Below, piece after piece: positions 24,034 through 32,554 of a DNA stretch of 64,000 nt. The notes beneath the pieces are model-generated. The model was not told where the DNA came from. It did no database searches and worked only from the letters and a program-made list of their open reading frames with translations. Position numbers and translations under genes: made by a program. Position 1 is the first letter of the stretch. Each line of letters opens with the position of its first letter. Source of the stretch: Dietzia psychralcaliphila. Its GTDB lineage: Bacteria; Actinomycetota; Actinomycetes; Mycobacteriales; Mycobacteriaceae. The DNA lies in NCBI RefSeq assembly GCF_003096095.1, contig NZ_CP015453.1:3658001-3722000 (forward strand). The letters run 5' to 3'.

Positions 24034-26172
24034 ATGAGCCAACCGATCATCGAGACCGCCACGGTGCGGCTCGACGCCGATCTCGGCAGCACCAAGGACG
24101 AGGTGATCCGGTCCCTGGCCGGGGCGCTCGTCGATGCGGGCCGCGCCGACGACCTCGACGCGCTGGTGACCGACCTGATGGCCCGCGAGGGCAAGGCGGC
24201 CACCGGTATGAAGGGCGGGATCGCCATCCCGCACTGCAAGTCCGAGGCAATCTCCGAGCCCAGCCTCGGGTTCGCCCGGCTCGACCCGCCGGTGGACTTC
24301 GGCGCCAAGGACGGTCCCGCGGACCTGGTGCTGATGATCGGGGCCCCGGCCGGCGGTGGCAAGGAGCACCTGAAGATCCTGGCCACCCTCGCCCGCAACC
24401 TGGTGCGCTCGGAGTTCGTGGACGCGCTCCGTGCGGCCGCGACCCCCGAGGACGCCGTCGCGGTGATCCAGGGAGTACTCACCCCGGCGGCGGACGCCTC
24501 GTCGTCGTCGTCGACCCCGAGCTCCGCGTCCGCCGCGTCCACCGGCACCACCGCCACCGCCACGTCCGCCCGCGCCACCACCACGGCGAGCGGCTCCGAC
24601 ACGGGCGGCGGACAGCCCCTCCGCCTGGTCGCGGTGACCGCGTGCCCGACCGGCATCGCCCACACCTACATGGCCGCCGACTCCCTGGACCAGGAGGCCG
24701 CCAGGCGGGGAGTGGAACTGCAGGTCGAGACGCAGGGCTCGGCCGGGGCCACCCCGCTGGACCCCGCCGTGATCGCGGCCGCCGACGCGGTCATCTTCGC
24801 CACCGACGTCGGCGTGCGCGACCGCGGCCGGTTCGCGGGCAAGCCCGTCGTGGAGTACGGCGTCAAGAAGGCCATCGACTCCCCCGCGCGGGTGCTCGAC
24901 GAGGCGCTGGCCGCTGCCGGCGACCCGGACGCCAAGCGCGTCTCCGCGGCGTCCGGCTCGGGCGGCGACTCCTCCACCGGTGGATCCGGCTCGGACGAGC
25001 ACTGGGCCCGCGGGCTGCAGCGCGCGGTGATGACCGGCGTGTCGTACATGATCCCGTTCGTCGCCGCCGGCGGCCTGCTGCTGGCGCTGGGATTCCTGTT
25101 CGCCGGATACGACGTGGCGTTCGTCTGGGAGGAGGTGGCCACCGGGTTCACGTTGACCGATCTGCCCGGTCAGGTCTGGTACCTCGACGGCGAGATCGTG
25201 TCCGCCGGGACCGCCGGAGCCGAGATGCTCACCCACGCCGGCCTGCGGTTGTACATCGGCGCCGTGCTGTTCGCGATCGGCCAGGCCGCGATGGGATTCA
25301 TGATCGCGGTCCTGTCCGGCTACATCGCCTACGGACTTGCCGACCGCCCGGGCATCGCGCCGGGTTTCGTGGGCGGCGCCCTCTCCGCCACCCTCGGCGC
25401 CGGCTTCATCGGTGCGCTCGTCACCGGCATCCTCGCCGGCTACCTGGTGCGGTGGATGACCACCTGGAAGACCCCGCGCTGGCTGTCCGGCCTCATGCCG
25501 GTGGTGCTGATCCCGCTGCTCGGATCGCTCGCGATCGGCCTGCTCATGTTCCTGCTGCTCGGTCGCCCGCTGGCCTCGCTGACCTCCGCCATGGAGTCGT
25601 GGCTGGGCGGGATGAGCGGCTCCTCGGTGATCCTGCTGGGCATCATCCTGGGCCTGATGATGTGCTTCGACCTCGGCGGACCGGTCAACAAGGCCGCGTA
25701 CACCTTCGCGACCGCCGGACTGGTCGCCGACAACCCGGCCTCGCTCCGCATCATGGCGGCCGTGATGGCCGCCGGCATGGTGCCGCCGCTGGCCATGGGC
25801 CTGGCGACGGTCGTCCGCAAGCGGCTGTTCAGTGAGGTCGAGCAGGAGAACGGCCGGGCCGCGTTCCTGCTGGGCGCCAGCTTCATCACCGAGGGCGCGA
25901 TCCCGTTCGCCGCCGCCGACCCCGTCCGCGTGATCCCGTCCATGATGGCCGGTGGCGCGGTCACCGGAGCGCTCATCATGGCATTCTCGGTGGAGTCGTA
26001 CGCGCCGCACGGCGGCCTGTTCGTGGTGTTCGCCATCAACCCGGTGTGGGGCTACCTCGTAGCCATCCTCGCGGGGATGCTGGTCTCGACCACCGCGGTG
26101 ATCCTGGCCAAGAGCGCCCGCCGCGACCCCGCTCCCGTCACGGCACCGGCGCCCGCCGCCGTCGCCGCCTGA
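24034..26172 (+). CDS. fruA: Fructose-specific PTS enzyme IIABC
   Basis: Membrane permease that imports fructose and phosphorylates it at C1. The 712-residue polypeptide carries all three units: an EIIA domain with phospho-His67 (GGIAIPHCKS), a Ser/Thr/Ala-rich linker (about 152-195), an EIIB domain with phospho-Cys204 (VAVTACPTGIAHTYMAAD), and an EIIC membrane domain from about residue 330 with eight or more helices. Phosphate flows from enzyme I and HPr, both encoded nearby. GGAGG stands upstream of the ATG. The domain order A-B-C is the common actinobacterial one. Confidence 0.97.
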   Translation: MSQPIIETATVRLDADLGSTKDEVIRSLAGALVDAGRADDLDALVTDLMAREGKAATGMKGGIAIPHCKSEAISEPSLGFARLDPPVDFGAKDGPADLVLMIGAPAGGGKEHLKILATLARNLVRSEFVDALRAAATPEDAVAVIQGVLTPAADASSSSSTPSSASAASTGTTATATSARATTTASGSDTGGGQPLRLVAVTACPTGIAHTYMAADSLDQEAARRGVELQVETQGSAGATPLDPAVIAAADAVIFATDVGVRDRGRFAGKPVVEYGVKKAIDSPARVLDEALAAAGDPDAKRVSAASGSGGDSSTGGSGSDEHWARGLQRAVMTGVSYMIPFVAAGGLLLALGFLFAGYDVAFVWEEVATGFTLTDLPGQVWYLDGEIVSAGTAGAEMLTHAGLRLYIGAVLFAIGQAAMGFMIAVLSGYIAYGLADRPGIAPGFVGGALSATLGAGFIGALVTGILAGYLVRWMTTWKTPRWLSGLMPVVLIPLLGSLAIGLLMFLLLGRPLASLTSAMESWLGGMSGSSVILLGIILGLMMCFDLGGPVNKAAYTFATAGLVADNPASLRIMAAVMAAGMVPPLAMGLATVVRKRLFSEVEQENGRAAFLLGASFITEGAIPFAAADPVRVIPSMMAGGAVTGALIMAFSVESYAPHGGLFVVFAINPVWGYLVAILAGMLVSTTAVILAKSARRDPAPVTAPAPAAVAA

Positions 26173-26227
26173 CCCCCGCACACCGCCCAACCCCCACACA
26201 CCGCACCGACACCGCCCAGGAGACACC

Positions 26228-26485
26228 ATGCCCAACACGACAGTCATCGTCGGATCCGCCGAGGGTCTGCACGCACGCCCGGCGGGGATCATCGCCGAGG
26301 CCGCCGAGAAGTACGACACGGACATCGAGATCGCGTTCGACGGCGAGGAGGCCGACGCCGCGTCGGCCATGCTCATCATGGCGCTCGGCGCCGAGAAGGG
26401 GGCCGAGGTCACGGTGAGCGGGGACGACGCCGCCGCGGTGGCCGAGATCGCCGCCCTCATCGAACAGGACCTCGACGCGGGATGA
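26228..26485 (+). CDS. ptsH: PTS phosphocarrier protein HPr
   Basis: An 85-residue cytoplasmic phosphocarrier between enzyme I and the EIIA domain of FruA. His15 lies in EGLHARPAG and the regulatory-site Ser46 in AASAMLIM. CAGGAGACACC gives a ribosome-binding site ahead of the ATG. Its stop overlaps the start of the following NAD(P)-binding protein (ATGA), an unusual partner for HPr. Confidence 0.96.
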   Translation: MPNTTVIVGSAEGLHARPAGIIAEAAEKYDTDIEIAFDGEEADAASAMLIMALGAEKGAEVTVSGDDAAAVAEIAALIEQDLDAG

Positions 26486-27384
26486 CCGTCCTCGTCGTGG
26501 GATCGGGTGGGTATCTGGGATCGCGTCTCGTACCCGCGCTGCTGGCCCGGGGGCACCGCGTCCGGGCCGGCGTCACCGATCCCCGGCGAGCGCGGGCGCA
26601 CGGGTGGGGCGACCGCGTGGAGACGGTCCGCTGCGACGTCCTCGACCCCGGATGTCTGCCGGACGCACTGACCGGGGTGGACTCGGTCGTCTACCTGGTC
26701 CACCGGATGGGGTCCGGGCCCGGCTTCCGGGCCGAGGACGCGGCGGGCGCGGCCGCGATGCGCAAGGCCATGTCCACGGCCGGTGTCCGTCGGTGCGTGT
26801 ACGTCTCCGGGCTCGCCCCTTCCGGAGGCCCCCGCCACCCGCTCTCCCGCCACATGACCTCCCGGCTCGAGGTCGAGCAGCTGCTCTCGGACGGGCCCAC
26901 GCCGGTGTTCACCCTGCGGGCCGGCATCGTCCTCGGCTCCGGTTCGGTGGGCTTCGAGATGATGCGCACCCTGTGTGAACGGTTGCCGGTCCAACCGGTC
27001 CCCCGATGGATGCGCAGGAGCCGCGTCGAGCCGGTCGCCGAACGTGACGTCCTCGAGGCCCTGTGTCACGCCCTCGAGGTGGCTCCCTGCACCGGGCACG
27101 GCGACCTCGGGTGCGGGGAGGCCCTCACCTACCCCGCGCTGCTCCGCCGGTTCTCCCGGGTCGCCGGACTCCCGACACTCCGCGTCCCGGTGTTCGGCGT
27201 GCCATGTGATCTGGTCGCGGCGGGACTGTCTCCCCTCATGGACGTGGACGCCGGCACCGTCGCCGGGCTGATCGAGAGTCTCCGCCACGACATGGTGACC
27301 GCCGGCCCGGCGCCGGACCTGCTGCCCCCGGGGTGGGAGATGACCGGGATCGACGACGCGATCCGCCGCGCGCTCGGCGACTGA
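26482..27384 (+). CDS. NAD(P)-binding epimerase-like protein
   Basis: A 300-residue atypical short-chain dehydrogenase/NmrA-like protein. The dinucleotide motif GSGGYLGSRLVPAL (residues 7-20) is followed by TDPRRARAHGW, then VDSVVYLVHRMGSGPGF, which resembles the DUF2867-type oxidoreductases of actinobacteria. The YxxxK pair of classical SDRs is not evident; SGLAPSGG and RLEVEQLL stand at the corresponding places. Substrate unknown. It is translationally coupled to ptsH by a 4-bp overlap, but nothing shows a link to sugar transport. Confidence 0.8.
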   Translation: MTVLVVGSGGYLGSRLVPALLARGHRVRAGVTDPRRARAHGWGDRVETVRCDVLDPGCLPDALTGVDSVVYLVHRMGSGPGFRAEDAAGAAAMRKAMSTAGVRRCVYVSGLAPSGGPRHPLSRHMTSRLEVEQLLSDGPTPVFTLRAGIVLGSGSVGFEMMRTLCERLPVQPVPRWMRRSRVEPVAERDVLEALCHALEVAPCTGHGDLGCGEALTYPALLRRFSRVAGLPTLRVPVFGVPCDLVAAGLSPLMDVDAGTVAGLIESLRHDMVTAGPAPDLLPPGWEMTGIDDAIRRALGD

Positions 27385-27475
27385 CGGCATGATCCGGGCC
27401 CGACGTCGCGGGTCATGCCACACCGGGTCATTCCACACCGCGGCGCGAGCGCGCCCGGTGGGGGACAATCGACCG

Positions 27476-28141
27476 ATGCCCCCGAATCTCCCGTTCACCG
27501 CCGCGACCTTCATCCGCGCCGCCCTGGACCGCCACGGGCCGAGCGGCACCACGGACGATATCGGCGAGAAGCTCCTCGACGCGGCCCTGCGGCAGTTCGA
27601 GCTCTTCGGCGTGACCCGGTCGACGATGGGGGACATCACGCAACGTTCGGGCCTGTCCCGGATGACCCTCTACCGCCGGTTCGCCAACAAACAGGAGCTC
27701 ATCAACGCCGTCCTGCTCCGCGAGTCCGGTCGCATCCTGGCCGGGCTGAAGCAGGAGATCGACCGGTACGACGACGTGGAATCCAAGCTGACCGAGGGTT
27801 TCCTCTACACGGTCGAGACCCTGCGCGCGCACGGCCTGCTCAACCGGCTCCTGGAGAGCGAACCCGAGGTCGCCGTCCCGTATCTCACCGTCCAGGCCGA
27901 ACCCCTGGTCAGCAGCAGTGCCGAGTTCCTCGCCTCGGAGATGGCCACGAGTCTCGACGACTCCCGGTCGCACGAGGAACTCCTGGTGGCCGCCGAGGTG
28001 GCCGTCCGTCTGGTGATCTCGTTCGTCCTCACCCCCTCGACGACCATCGACCTGGACGACCCCGACGTGGCCCGCGAATTCGCCCGGAGACACCTCGGCC
28101 CACAGCTCCGCGGTGGGCGGGGACATTCCGAGGGGGCCTAG
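27476..28141 (+). CDS. TetR family transcriptional regulator
   Basis: A 221-residue repressor. The helix-turn-helix lies at residues 22-70 (DDIGEKLLDAALRQFELFGVTRSTMGDITQRSGLSRMTLYRRFANKQELINAV). The C-terminal domain resembles TetR_C-type ligand domains of unknown specificity. The ATG at 27476 (MPPNLPF) is preferred to an upstream in-frame start because the family begins here. It precedes the di-iron oxygenase and ferredoxin reductase genes on the same strand by about 160 bp and is probably their regulator (inference). Confidence 0.88.
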   Translation: MPPNLPFTAATFIRAALDRHGPSGTTDDIGEKLLDAALRQFELFGVTRSTMGDITQRSGLSRMTLYRRFANKQELINAVLLRESGRILAGLKQEIDRYDDVESKLTEGFLYTVETLRAHGLLNRLLESEPEVAVPYLTVQAEPLVSSSAEFLASEMATSLDDSRSHEELLVAAEVAVRLVISFVLTPSTTIDLDDPDVAREFARRHLGPQLRGGRGHSEGA

Positions 28142-28192
28142 GACCCGACGGGGCTCGGGCTCCGACAGGCAGGAGCGGTTGACGCCCGGGCG

Positions 28193-28221
28193 TTGACACG
28201 GGGGGCCGCGCTGCCTAGCCT
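28193..28221 (+). promoter_or_regulatory. Promoter of the di-iron oxygenase operon
   Basis: TTGACA (28193-28198) and TAGCCT (28216-28221) with a 17-base spacer, about 80 bp before the oxygenase start. The -35 hexamer is perfect; the -10 has the T-A...T frame. Confidence 0.55.
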
Positions 28222-28302
28222 CAGTTACAAAGAGACCTCAAATGTCACTCTGTACTCCGAGGCTCTCTCCGACCCACCTCGTCGGAAACGAAAGGGATCG
28301 CC

Positions 28303-29337
28303 ATGACCGCACCCACGCCCACCACCGCCCCCTCACCCTCGGCCCCGACTGCGGCCCCAACCCCGAGCAGCTCCCGCGCGGAGTACGACGCCGCCCTGCT
28401 CCGCCTGTCCGAGGCGTCGGTCAGGCGCCACTTCGACGCGTTCGTCGACGTCCCCTGGGACCACCCCGACTTCCGCGTGGACCGCAGCGACGAGCGCTGG
28501 GTCCTGCCCGCGGACGTCGACCCGCTGGGCGCCCACCCCTGGTACCAGGCATTGCCCGTCGAGACACAGATCGAGATCGGGCTGTGGCGCCAGGCCAACA
28601 TCATGAAGGTCGGCCTGCAGTTCGAGAACATCCTGATCCGCGGGATCATGCAGTACATCGCGAACCTGGACAACGGGTCGGCCGAGTTCCGGTACCTCAC
28701 CCACGAGGCGACCGAGGAGTGCCACCACACCCAGATGTTCCAGCAGGGCGTCAACATCATCGGTGCCGACGTACCCGGTCTGCCGCGCTGGATGCGCCGG
28801 GTCTCGCCGATCATCCCGTGGTTCGCATCCCTCACCCCGGTGGGCTTCTTCATCGGCGTTCTCGCGGGCGAGGAGCCGATCGACCACACCCAGAAGCAGA
28901 TCCTGCGCGGCGCGGACGAACTGCCGCCCGTATTGAGCCGCATCATGGAGATCCACGTGGCGGAAGAGGCGCGGCACATCTCCTTCGCGCACACCTACGT
29001 CGCCCGCCACGCGCCCCGGATGAGCCGCGGTCAGATCTTCGCGGTCTCCCTGGCGTTCCCCGTGATCATGCGGGTGCTGTGCGATGCCATCCTCAAGCCG
29101 ACCAAGGAGTTCCGCGAGGAGTTCGACGTTCCCCGCGAGGTCATCGACGAGCTGTACTGGGACAGCCCGCGGTCCCGCGAGTTCCTGTCCGACCTCTTCT
29201 CCGACGTGCGCATGCTCGCCGAGCAGTCCGGCCTGATGAACCCGCTGGCACGGCGGGTCTGGCGGGCGTTGAAGATCGACGGTCGGGCATCCCGCTACCG
29301 CAGCGAGCCGCCCGTCACGTACGCCACCGCCGTCTGA
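28303..29337 (+). CDS. AurF-type di-iron oxygenase
   Basis: A 344-residue ferritin-like enzyme of the p-aminobenzoate N-oxygenase (AurF) family. Probable iron ligands lie in FEN (Glu108), THEATEECHHTQ (Glu138/139, His142) and EIHVAEEARHISFAH (His218, Glu221/222, His225), the pattern of two helix pairs binding two irons. The first 25 residues are a Thr/Pro/Ala tail. The family oxidises aryl amines or hydroxylates lipids; the substrate here is unknown. Its stop overlaps the start of the ferredoxin/flavin reductase (TGATG), the likely electron donor, so the two form a self-contained oxygenase system controlled by the TetR upstream (inference). Confidence 0.88.
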   Translation: MTAPTPTTAPSPSAPTAAPTPSSSRAEYDAALLRLSEASVRRHFDAFVDVPWDHPDFRVDRSDERWVLPADVDPLGAHPWYQALPVETQIEIGLWRQANIMKVGLQFENILIRGIMQYIANLDNGSAEFRYLTHEATEECHHTQMFQQGVNIIGADVPGLPRWMRRVSPIIPWFASLTPVGFFIGVLAGEEPIDHTQKQILRGADELPPVLSRIMEIHVAEEARHISFAHTYVARHAPRMSRGQIFAVSLAFPVIMRVLCDAILKPTKEFREEFDVPREVIDELYWDSPRSREFLSDLFSDVRMLAEQSGLMNPLARRVWRALKIDGRASRYRSEPPVTYATAV

Positions 29338-30854
29338 TGCCCCACGTCGTCACCCAGGCGTGCTGCGCCGACGCCTCGTGCGTTCACGCGTGCCCCGTCA
29401 ACTGCATCCACCCGACCCCGGACGAGCCAGACTTCGCCACCGCCGAGATGCTGTACATCGACCCGGACGTCTGCGTGGACTGCGGAGCGTGCGTGGGCGC
29501 CTGCCCGGTCGGGGCGATCGTCCCGGATGACCGCCTCGCCCCGGGCGAGCAGGTCTTCCTGGACCTCAATGCCGTGTTGAGCACGCCGTCACGCCCGTAC
29601 CCGCCCCAGGCGCCGGTCCCCCCGATCCGCCGTCTGGAGCGGGGCCGCGGCCCCGCCGGGGCACCACTGCGGGTGGCGATCGTCGGAGCCGGACCCGCCG
29701 CTCTGTACACCGCGGACGAGCTGCTCAGGCAACCGGGCGTCGAGGTGACCGTCTTCGATCGCCTGCCCGTCCCCCACGGTCTCGCCCGGCACGGTGTGGC
29801 CCCCGATCACCCGCGGACCCGGTCGGTCACCGACCTGTTCGCGCTCATCGAGGCCCAGGCCGGGTTCACCTACCGGCTGGGGGTGGAGATCGGCCGGGAT
29901 GTCACCGTGGACGAGCTCTCCGCTCACCACGACGCCGTGGTCTACGCGACCGGAGCCAGTACCGATCGTCCCCTCGAGATCCCGGGCACCGGGCTCGCCG
30001 GGAGCATGTCCGCGACGGAGGTGGTGTCCTGGTACAACGGCCACCCCGACCATGTCGACGCCCGGGTACCGCTGGACCACGAGCGGGCCGTCATCGTGGG
30101 CAACGGCAACGTGGCACTGGATGTCGCCAGGATCCTCGCCACCCCTGCGGAGTCCCTCGCCGGGACCGACATCTCCCCCGTCGCCCTCGAGGCCCTGCGG
30201 GACAGTCGCGTCCGCGAGATCGTCGTGCTGGGCCGACGGGGGTCCGCGCAGGCCGCGTTCACCCTGCCCGAACTGGTCGGGCTGGCCTCGCGTGACGACA
30301 TCGACCTGCGCGTCGACGCCCCGGACGGGATCGATCCGGCGGCGGAGGCCGATCCCCAGAGATCCCTCATGCTCGACTGCCTCGCGGAGGTGGCCGCCCG
30401 CGCGCCACGGACGGGAAGGCCGCGGATCATCCTGCGTTTCCAGACCGCACCCGTGGAGGTCGTCGGTTCCGAGCGCGTCGAGGGACTGCGGATCGCGGGT
30501 ACGGAGTTGACGAGCCTGGACGGCGACGTGCGGGCGGTTCCCCGCCCGGGGACCGAGGAAGTTCTGCCGGCAGGACTGGTCCTGCGTTCGGTCGGCTACC
30601 GCGGAGTGCCCGTACCGGGCGTGCCGTTCGACCCCGTCACCGGGACGATCCCCCACCGCGACAGCCGAGTCCTCGACCGCCCCGGCGGGTCCGAGGTCCC
30701 CGGCGCCTACGTGGTCGGGTGGATCAAGCGCGGACCGCGGGGGTTCATCGGTTCCAACAAGACCTGCGCCCGCGAGACGGTCGACGCGCTGCTCGCCGAC
30801 GCCAACGCCGCACGCCTGCCCTCACCCCGTTCAGCGAGGGTGCTCGCGACATAG
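29337..30854 (+). CDS. Ferredoxin-fused NADPH:ferredoxin reductase (FprB-like)
   Basis: A 505-residue flavoprotein. The N-terminal 70 residues are a bacterial ferredoxin with two clusters of Cys (Cys9/10, 15, 19, 23 and Cys46, 49, 52, 56: DVCVDCGACVGACP). From about residue 113 comes an adrenodoxin-reductase-like FAD/NADPH domain with VAIVGAGPAALYTADELL and the NADP motif VGNGNVALDVARIL. It moves electrons from NADPH through FAD to its own or a partner Fe-S cluster. The ATG at 29337 overlaps the oxygenase stop, so the two are translationally coupled. It is like M. tuberculosis FprB in layout but somewhat shorter. Confidence 0.92.
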   Translation: MPHVVTQACCADASCVHACPVNCIHPTPDEPDFATAEMLYIDPDVCVDCGACVGACPVGAIVPDDRLAPGEQVFLDLNAVLSTPSRPYPPQAPVPPIRRLERGRGPAGAPLRVAIVGAGPAALYTADELLRQPGVEVTVFDRLPVPHGLARHGVAPDHPRTRSVTDLFALIEAQAGFTYRLGVEIGRDVTVDELSAHHDAVVYATGASTDRPLEIPGTGLAGSMSATEVVSWYNGHPDHVDARVPLDHERAVIVGNGNVALDVARILATPAESLAGTDISPVALEALRDSRVREIVVLGRRGSAQAAFTLPELVGLASRDDIDLRVDAPDGIDPAAEADPQRSLMLDCLAEVAARAPRTGRPRIILRFQTAPVEVVGSERVEGLRIAGTELTSLDGDVRAVPRPGTEEVLPAGLVLRSVGYRGVPVPGVPFDPVTGTIPHRDSRVLDRPGGSEVPGAYVVGWIKRGPRGFIGSNKTCARETVDALLADANAARLPSPRSARVLAT

Positions 30855-31017
30855 TCGAGGCACCGGCGTGCCGGTGGCGACACCCTGGGGAGGGCGGGTC
30901 CCCTCGGCCAGGAACAGCGGAGCGAGCCGGCCCCGAGCAGAGAGCCCGTGGCTCCCGGCCGGAGCGCGCGGAGGCCGAGGTCGTCGTCGTCCACGGTGTC
31001 GTCGGCGCTCCCCGGTC

Positions 31018-31075
31018 CCCATGGAGCACCACCGCTGGGCCACCGCTGCACCACCGGAGCGCCACCGCTGAACCA
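31018..31075. repeat. Imperfect tandem repeats before the methyltransferase
   Basis: Words such as ccaccgctg and caccaccg recur four to five times between 31018 and 31075 with irregular spacing. This is simple low-complexity sequence in the 262-bp gap after the reductase gene; I see no promoter or hairpin that stands out. Confidence 0.35.
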
Positions 31076-31116
31076 CCTCCGCGGGTTAGCGTCGCATCGC
31101 GACGACAGGAGGGCCC

Positions 31117-31770
31117 ATGCCCACAGGATCCGCCGACCACCGGGACCGGGGCGCCAGCATTGGCATCTACAACCGGGGCACGCTGCGCGTCTACGACGTC
31201 GGTGTGCTCGGGGTGACCAACACCCTGATCTGGCGCTGCCCGACGCGGACGTTGGTGGACCACTATCGGAGTCACGCCGGACCGGCCCATCTCGACATCG
31301 GGCCGGGTACGGGCTACTTCCTCGAACGCATCGACTCCCCGTGGATCACCATGGTGGATCTCAACCACGCCTCGCTCGCCGCCGCCGAGGCCCGCATCGG
31401 GTCCGGGAAGCAGGTGGAGCGGATCCAGCAGTCGTTCTTCGCGCCACTCGGGGACGAGCGGCAGTTCGACTCGATCGGGCTCAACTTCCTGCTGCACTGC
31501 ATCCCGGGGCACGCCAAGTGGGATCGCCTTGCCGAGCTGCGCCGGCACCTGCGCCCCGGGGGCACGGTGTTCGGCTCCACCGTCCTACCCAGTCCTGCCA
31601 CCGCGAATCCCGCCGCGCGGCTGCTCAACCGCACGTACAACCGCGTGGGTGTCTTCGGCAACGCCGAGGACACCATGGCGGATCTGGACGCCGCCCTCGC
31701 CGGCATGGCCGGCGTGCGAACCCGTCAGGTCGGCCAGGTCGCGCTGTTCTCGGCACGGCGACCCGAGTAG
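31117..31770 (+). CDS. Class I SAM-dependent methyltransferase
   Basis: A 217-residue cytoplasmic methyltransferase. Motif I reads HLDIGPGTGYFLERI (residues 54-68), motif II TMVDLNHASLAAAEAR, motif IV FDSIGLNFLLHCIPG and motif V HLRPGGTVFGSTV. It has the short N-terminal stretch (IYNRGTLRVYDVGVLGVTNTLIW) found in actinobacterial small-molecule and lipid methyltransferases. The substrate is unknown. It faces eutC convergently with a 19-bp gap, so it is not part of the ethanolamine operon. Confidence 0.88.
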   Translation: MPTGSADHRDRGASIGIYNRGTLRVYDVGVLGVTNTLIWRCPTRTLVDHYRSHAGPAHLDIGPGTGYFLERIDSPWITMVDLNHASLAAAEARIGSGKQVERIQQSFFAPLGDERQFDSIGLNFLLHCIPGHAKWDRLAELRRHLRPGGTVFGSTVLPSPATANPAARLLNRTYNRVGVFGNAEDTMADLDAALAGMAGVRTRQVGQVALFSARRPE

Positions 31771-31789
31771 CCCCCTCCGGGCCCGGGCG

Positions 31790-32554
31790 CTACTCGATCG
31801 TCAGCGCGTCCGAGGCGTCCACCTCGACCGCCCGCGAGGTGTCCTTCAACGCCACCCCGGACGCGCCGAGCGCTCGGGCACCCGCGATGAGCCGGGCGAC
31901 GACGTGGGCGGACCGGGCGTAGCCCAGCCCGTCCGGCGGGTGGATGTTGGAGATGCAGTTGCGGCCGGCGTCGGAGGTGCCCGGAGCGGGCAGGTGGGTC
32001 AGGTAGATCCCCAGACTGTCGGCGACCGACAGTCCCGGACGCTCGCCGATGATCACCACGACCGTGCGCACTCCCATCGCCTGCGCGAGATGATCGCCCA
32101 GCGCCACCCGCGCCTCGGTCGCGATCACCGGTGGAGCGATCGAGTACAGCTCGGACAGCTCGGTCACCAACGCGTCGAGGAGCCCGGCGCCGTGGTCCAT
32201 CAGTGCCCGGGGCGAGAGCCCGGCGGCCAGAACGAGGCCCACATCGAACTCCCCCGTGGTGATCGGGGACAGGTCGTGCGGCACTCTGCCCAGGTCCGGC
32301 CGCCGCAGGTATTCCGCTCGCGAGGAAGCCTGCGAGGTGACCACGGCGGGCGCGCCGATGCCGACCTCCCCCACCTGCGCGGCGAGAGCGTCGACGTCCA
32401 GCGGCATGTGCACCGCATCGCGTGCGGCGGCGTGGGCCGACCGGAACTCCAGAACGCGGCGGGTGGGCAGCGAGTCGCCGGTGCGGCCCAGCCCGATGCG
32501 CGCCTGGGTGCTGCGGCGCAGCTCGTCCCAGAAGGACGGCTCGATCCCGCTCAT
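31790..32554 (-). CDS. eutC: Ethanolamine ammonia-lyase small subunit
   Basis: Light chain (254 residues) of the adenosylcobalamin-dependent enzyme that splits ethanolamine into acetaldehyde and ammonia. Family marks include TQARIGLGRTGDSLPTRR, the segment HDLSPITTGEFDVGLVLAAGLSP, VVVIIGERPGLSVADSLGIYL and GRNCISNIHPPDGL. Its ATG overlaps the eutB stop (ATGA), so the subunits are made in step. It is the last gene of the permease-eutB-eutC operon. Confidence 0.97.
   Translation of the reverse strand: MSGIEPSFWDELRRSTQARIGLGRTGDSLPTRRVLEFRSAHAAARDAVHMPLDVDALAAQVGEVGIGAPAVVTSQASSRAEYLRRPDLGRVPHDLSPITTGEFDVGLVLAAGLSPRALMDHGAGLLDALVTELSELYSIAPPVIATEARVALGDHLAQAMGVRTVVVIIGERPGLSVADSLGIYLTHLPAPGTSDAGRNCISNIHPPDGLGYARSAHVVARLIAGARALGASGVALKDTSRAVEVDASDALTIE

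Noticed and set aside
23989-27639. Minus-strand open frame of 1216 codons opposite fruA and ptsH
   Set aside because: It mirrors the sense genes in a high-GC genome, is rich in His/Gln/Gly/Arg, has no domain, and the plus strand carries unmistakable PTS motifs.
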